A DNA stretch of 6,407 nucleotides from Paenibacillaceae bacterium UBA6304 (GTDB lineage: Bacteria > Bacillota > Bacilli > Paenibacillales > Paenibacillaceae), in the NCBI GenBank assembly GCA_002439285.1, contig DJTQ01000354.1, positions 1 through 6,407 on the forward strand. Reading direction: 5' to 3'. This document shows, in pieces, positions 4,022-6,407 of this stretch (position 1 is its first letter; the number at the start of each line of letters is the position of its first letter). The position numbers and the translations under genes were made by a program. The notes under the pieces were generated by a model that did no database searches, was not told the origin of the DNA, and saw only the letters and a program-made list of their open reading frames with translations.

Positions 4022-6407
4022 ATGGAACGCAGACCCTTGGTAGTCATAGCCTGCTGCTGGATCACCGGGAGCGGACTATCTTGTCTATACCACGGTAAAA
4101 CCTTTTGGCTCCTATGGGCCGGAATCACGCTAATCGCCCCGCTGTTTGCCGGATTGAGAAAGCTCTCTTGGAGCCGCTTGCTGATCCTTTGGATCGTATT
4201 TTCGCTGGGGGCCGCCTATTGGGCATATAACGATGCAAGAAATGTGAGCGGCATCGAAACGACAATTCAATCCGTTGAACTCGCAGGACCCATTGAATCC
4301 GCAGAATCGGATGTTCTTGCTGAACCTGAACAGGTAGTTCAAGTGGAAGGAACCATCGTTTCAACTGTGAACGTGGATGGAGACCGGGCGGACTTCACGA
4401 TGAAGCTCGGCGGATTTTCTTTGGGGGAAGGGGGAGATCGGCAAGGAAAGCCTACGGATTTGAAGCTTAAATATGAATATGCAAGCAAGGAAAAGGTAGC
4501 CGTTCAAGTTCGTTTATCTTCACAAGAGGAGCTTACTGTAGCAGCAGGCTGGAAACGGGGGACGAAGCTGTCCATGTCAGGAACTCTGGAACGCCCGGGA
4601 ACCGCAACGAATTTCGGCGGCTTCGACTACCGGAACTATTTGCGAAACCAGCGGATTCACTGGCTTCTAAAGACAAAGGGAGCTGCCGGTATTACGGTTG
4701 AACCACAGGCGAACATTACCTACGCAGCCTTGTTAGGTAAGATCGACAGCTTAAGAGAGGGATTGGGCAACCGGGTAGGCACACTTTTTCCCGGGTGGCA
4801 GGCCGGTTATATGAAAGGTTTGATCATCGGGCTGGCGGATGAACTGGAGCCGGAGAAATATGCCCAGTTCACCAATCTGGGGTTGACTCATATTTTGGCG
4901 ATTTCCGGAAGTCATGTGGCGATTAATGTAGGGTTGCTCTTCGCCCTGCTTCGCTTATGCCGGGTGACACGCGAGACCTCGCTGTTGATCGTCCTTGGTT
5001 TTGTCCCCGTTTACGTATTGCTGACCGGCTTCTCGCCCTCGGTCATCCGTTCGGGGATCATGACGATGCTCGGCTTATATCTCATGCGGAAGGGGCTGCT
5101 AAAGGACGGACTCAACGTCCTGTCCGCCGCCGCTCTGATCATGTTGCTGTGGGATCCCTACTATTTGCTTAATGTCAGCTTTCAACTTTCGTTTGCAGTG
5201 ACAGCGGGGCTGATCCTGTTTGTGCCGCTGTTGTCTCCCTATGTTCGCTGGCTTCCGCAGCGGTTGCGAGGAGCGGTAGCCATTACGGTGGCGGCCCAGC
5301 TCGTCTCGTTCCCGGTGACGATTTATTACTTTAATCAGTTTTCCCTGCTCTCCCTTGCAGCGAATATGGTGATTGTTCCCCTGGTCAGCTTGGTGGCCCT
5401 TCCGCTTGGGACTGCGGCCCTGCTTATCAGCGGGATTTGGGTTCCGCTGGGGCAAGGCATCGCTTATCCGGTCCGACTTATTAATTCCTTAAGCTTTATT
5501 AGTACGGAATGGCTGAATGACCGCAGCGGATTTATGACTTATTGGAAGTCGCCTTCGCTTCTTTGGATCGGGGCTTTTTACGGGCTTATACACTGGTTGT
5601 TACACCGGGGAGCGCAACACTATGCACACCTGGCGTCAACTGCGCTTGCCTCTGCCGATGATACGGTTCCCCTGCTTCCACATGGGGGAGGCAAGATGAA
5701 ACGGTGGCCCCCTTCTAATTCCAAAGTTCATTGGAGGGACATGGGAAAATCCGCTGCATTACTGGCGGGGATTGCAACGCTGCTGGTTCTCGGCTACCAG
5801 CCTGTAAACGTAAAAGGAACCGGACACGTTCAGTTCATCGACGTCGGGCAGGGAGATTGCGCCTTAATTACTACGCCGGACGGCATGAATATTCTGGTGG
5901 ATGGGGGAGGAACTGTATCGTTTCGCAAGCCGGGGGATGCCTGGCGCGATCGCAAGGAGCCCTTTGAAGTAGGCGCCAAGACGGTCGTTCCGCTGCTCAA
6001 AAAAAGGGGGATCCACCGCCTGGACGCTATCGTGTTAACGCACGGCGATCAGGATCATATCGGCGGCCTACAGGCAGTAGTGGAACAGTTTCCGGTGGAG
6101 GCGCTTATTTTTAACGGAAGTCTTGCTGAATCCGTCACGATGCAGAAGTTAATGGAGGCTGCCAATACCAGGAAGATCCCGGTTTATGCGGCTCATGACG
6201 GTATGAAGCTACAACTGGACGAAGCTACAACGCTTGACTTCTTGTCACCCCCGGACGAACCGGTATTTACCGGCATTCCGTTTGTAAAGGATCAGAATCA
6301 TCGATCCCTAGTTTTCCTGCTCCAAATGGAGGGGGCCTCATTTTTGTTTACAGGGGATATGGATGTATCGGCGGAACAGAAAGTGCTTGCCCTTGAATCG
6401 GAAAGAC
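4022..6407 (+). CDS. comEC: ComEC, DNA-uptake channel with metallo-beta-lactamase domain (3' end outside the window)
   Basis: The polytopic membrane channel that carries single-stranded transforming DNA into the cytoplasm. One uninterrupted frame gives 795 codons without a stop; B. subtilis ComEC is 776 aa, so probably under 100 residues are missing. In order: three N-terminal membrane segments (about 5-22, 28-44, 50-69); an extracytoplasmic OB-fold/DUF4131 loop (about 104-230) with FDYRNYLRNQ (201-210); the Competence domain (about 255-530) with HILAISGSHV (290-299) and DPYYLLNVSFQLSF (378-391) among many hydrophobic helices; a basic linker (about 531-573); one more membrane segment (about 576-592); and a metallo-beta-lactamase domain from about 602. 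That domain has FIDVGQGD (605-612), the metal motif THGDQDHIGG (673-682, ComEC-type HxDxDH), N759xxS762 and TGD (777-779). It is thought to degrade the non-transported strand. The OB loop has no cysteine. The gene follows a terminator and has its own ribosome binding site. Confidence 0.96.
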   Translation, partial: MERRPLVVIACCWITGSGLSCLYHGKTFWLLWAGITLIAPLFAGLRKLSWSRLLILWIVFSLGAAYWAYNDARNVSGIETTIQSVELAGPIESAESDVLAEPEQVVQVEGTIVSTVNVDGDRADFTMKLGGFSLGEGGDRQGKPTDLKLKYEYASKEKVAVQVRLSSQEELTVAAGWKRGTKLSMSGTLERPGTATNFGGFDYRNYLRNQRIHWLLKTKGAAGITVEPQANITYAALLGKIDSLREGLGNRVGTLFPGWQAGYMKGLIIGLADELEPEKYAQFTNLGLTHILAISGSHVAINVGLLFALLRLCRVTRETSLLIVLGFVPVYVLLTGFSPSVIRSGIMTMLGLYLMRKGLLKDGLNVLSAAALIMLLWDPYYLLNVSFQLSFAVTAGLILFVPLLSPYVRWLPQRLRGAVAITVAAQLVSFPVTIYYFNQFSLLSLAANMVIVPLVSLVALPLGTAALLISGIWVPLGQGIAYPVRLINSLSFISTEWLNDRSGFMTYWKSPSLLWIGAFYGLIHWLLHRGAQHYAHLASTALASADDTVPLLPHGGGKMKRWPPSNSKVHWRDMGKSAALLAGIATLLVLGYQPVNVKGTGHVQFIDVGQGDCALITTPDGMNILVDGGGTVSFRKPGDAWRDRKEPFEVGAKTVVPLLKKRGIHRLDAIVLTHGDQDHIGGLQAVVEQFPVEALIFNGSLAESVTMQKLMEAANTRKIPVYAAHDGMKLQLDEATTLDFLSPPDEPVFTGIPFVKDQNHRSLVFLLQMEGASFLFTGDMDVSAEQKVLALESER
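5684..5698 (+). other. Possible internal translation start inside comEC
   Basis: GGGGGAGG (5684-5691) lies 4 nt before an in-frame ATG (5696-5698, Met559 of ComEC). Starting there would give a protein with a short basic N-terminus (MKRWPP), one membrane anchor and the metallo-beta-lactamase domain, without the channel. A second, less well spaced GGAGGG precedes Met574 (5741). The sequence is GG-rich through proline and glycine codons, so this may be chance; shown as a candidate only. Confidence 0.2.

Noticed and set aside
5099..5455. 118-residue open frame on the minus strand inside comEC
   Set aside because: Composition is Arg/Gln/Lys/His-rich, the antisense image of a hydrophobic membrane segment region; comEC is intact in its own frame.
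5999..6010. A7-G5 run in the comEC nuclease domain as a phase-variable or programmed frameshift site
   Set aside because: The A run is short, the codon phase (CTC AAA AAA AGG) does not give the classic slippery heptamer, and I see no following stem; the frame continues correctly through the metal-binding motif.

Overview
The window carries the late-competence (comE) DNA-uptake locus of a Firmicute, flanked on the left by the 3' part of leuS. Gene order is leuS(partial, +) | comER(-) | comEA(+) | comEB(+) | terminator | comEC(+, partial). A divergent comER beside comEA-comEB-comEC is the Bacillales arrangement. leuS directly abutting comER, together with moderately GC-rich codon usage and strong GGAGG-type ribosome binding sites, points to Paenibacillus or a close relative (Cohnella, Brevibacillus-like) rather than Bacillus subtilis. 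The genus is an inference.

Region by region: 1-1770 is the C-terminal three quarters of leucyl-tRNA synthetase, cut by the window edge. It converges with comER and their stop codons overlap by 4 bp (1767-1770), with no intrinsic terminator seen. comER (1767-2624, minus) is a ProC-like Rossmann protein. Between comER and comEA lies a short divergent control region holding a perfect 7-1-7 palindrome (2652-2666). comEA most likely starts at a TTG (2745), giving a 201-residue membrane-anchored DNA receptor with a long disordered linker and a C-terminal helix-hairpin-helix domain. comEB (3369-3887), a dCMP deaminase-family protein, follows after 18 bp. A strong intrinsic terminator (3921-3963) then separates comEB from comEC, which has its own ribosome binding site and runs off the right edge at codon 795. 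All three recognised comEC regions (N-terminal OB-fold, Competence channel, metallo-beta-lactamase) are present in one uninterrupted frame.

How the genes work together: ComEA binds incoming double-stranded DNA at the outer face of the membrane and hands it to ComEC. ComEC forms the channel for one strand, and its metallo-beta-lactamase domain is thought to degrade the other. ComEB is a nucleotide-metabolism enzyme co-encoded with them and reported in B. subtilis to help localise the uptake machinery. ComER is divergently encoded and not strictly required for uptake.

I see no mobile element, CRISPR array, tRNA, rRNA, riboswitch or foreign cargo. The locus is a known system. The points worth a second look are variations within it: the terminator splitting comEB from comEC, a ComEA without a visible SLBB oligomerisation domain, a ComEC outer loop without cysteines, a possible internal translation start before the ComEC nuclease domain, and the divergent-promoter palindrome.
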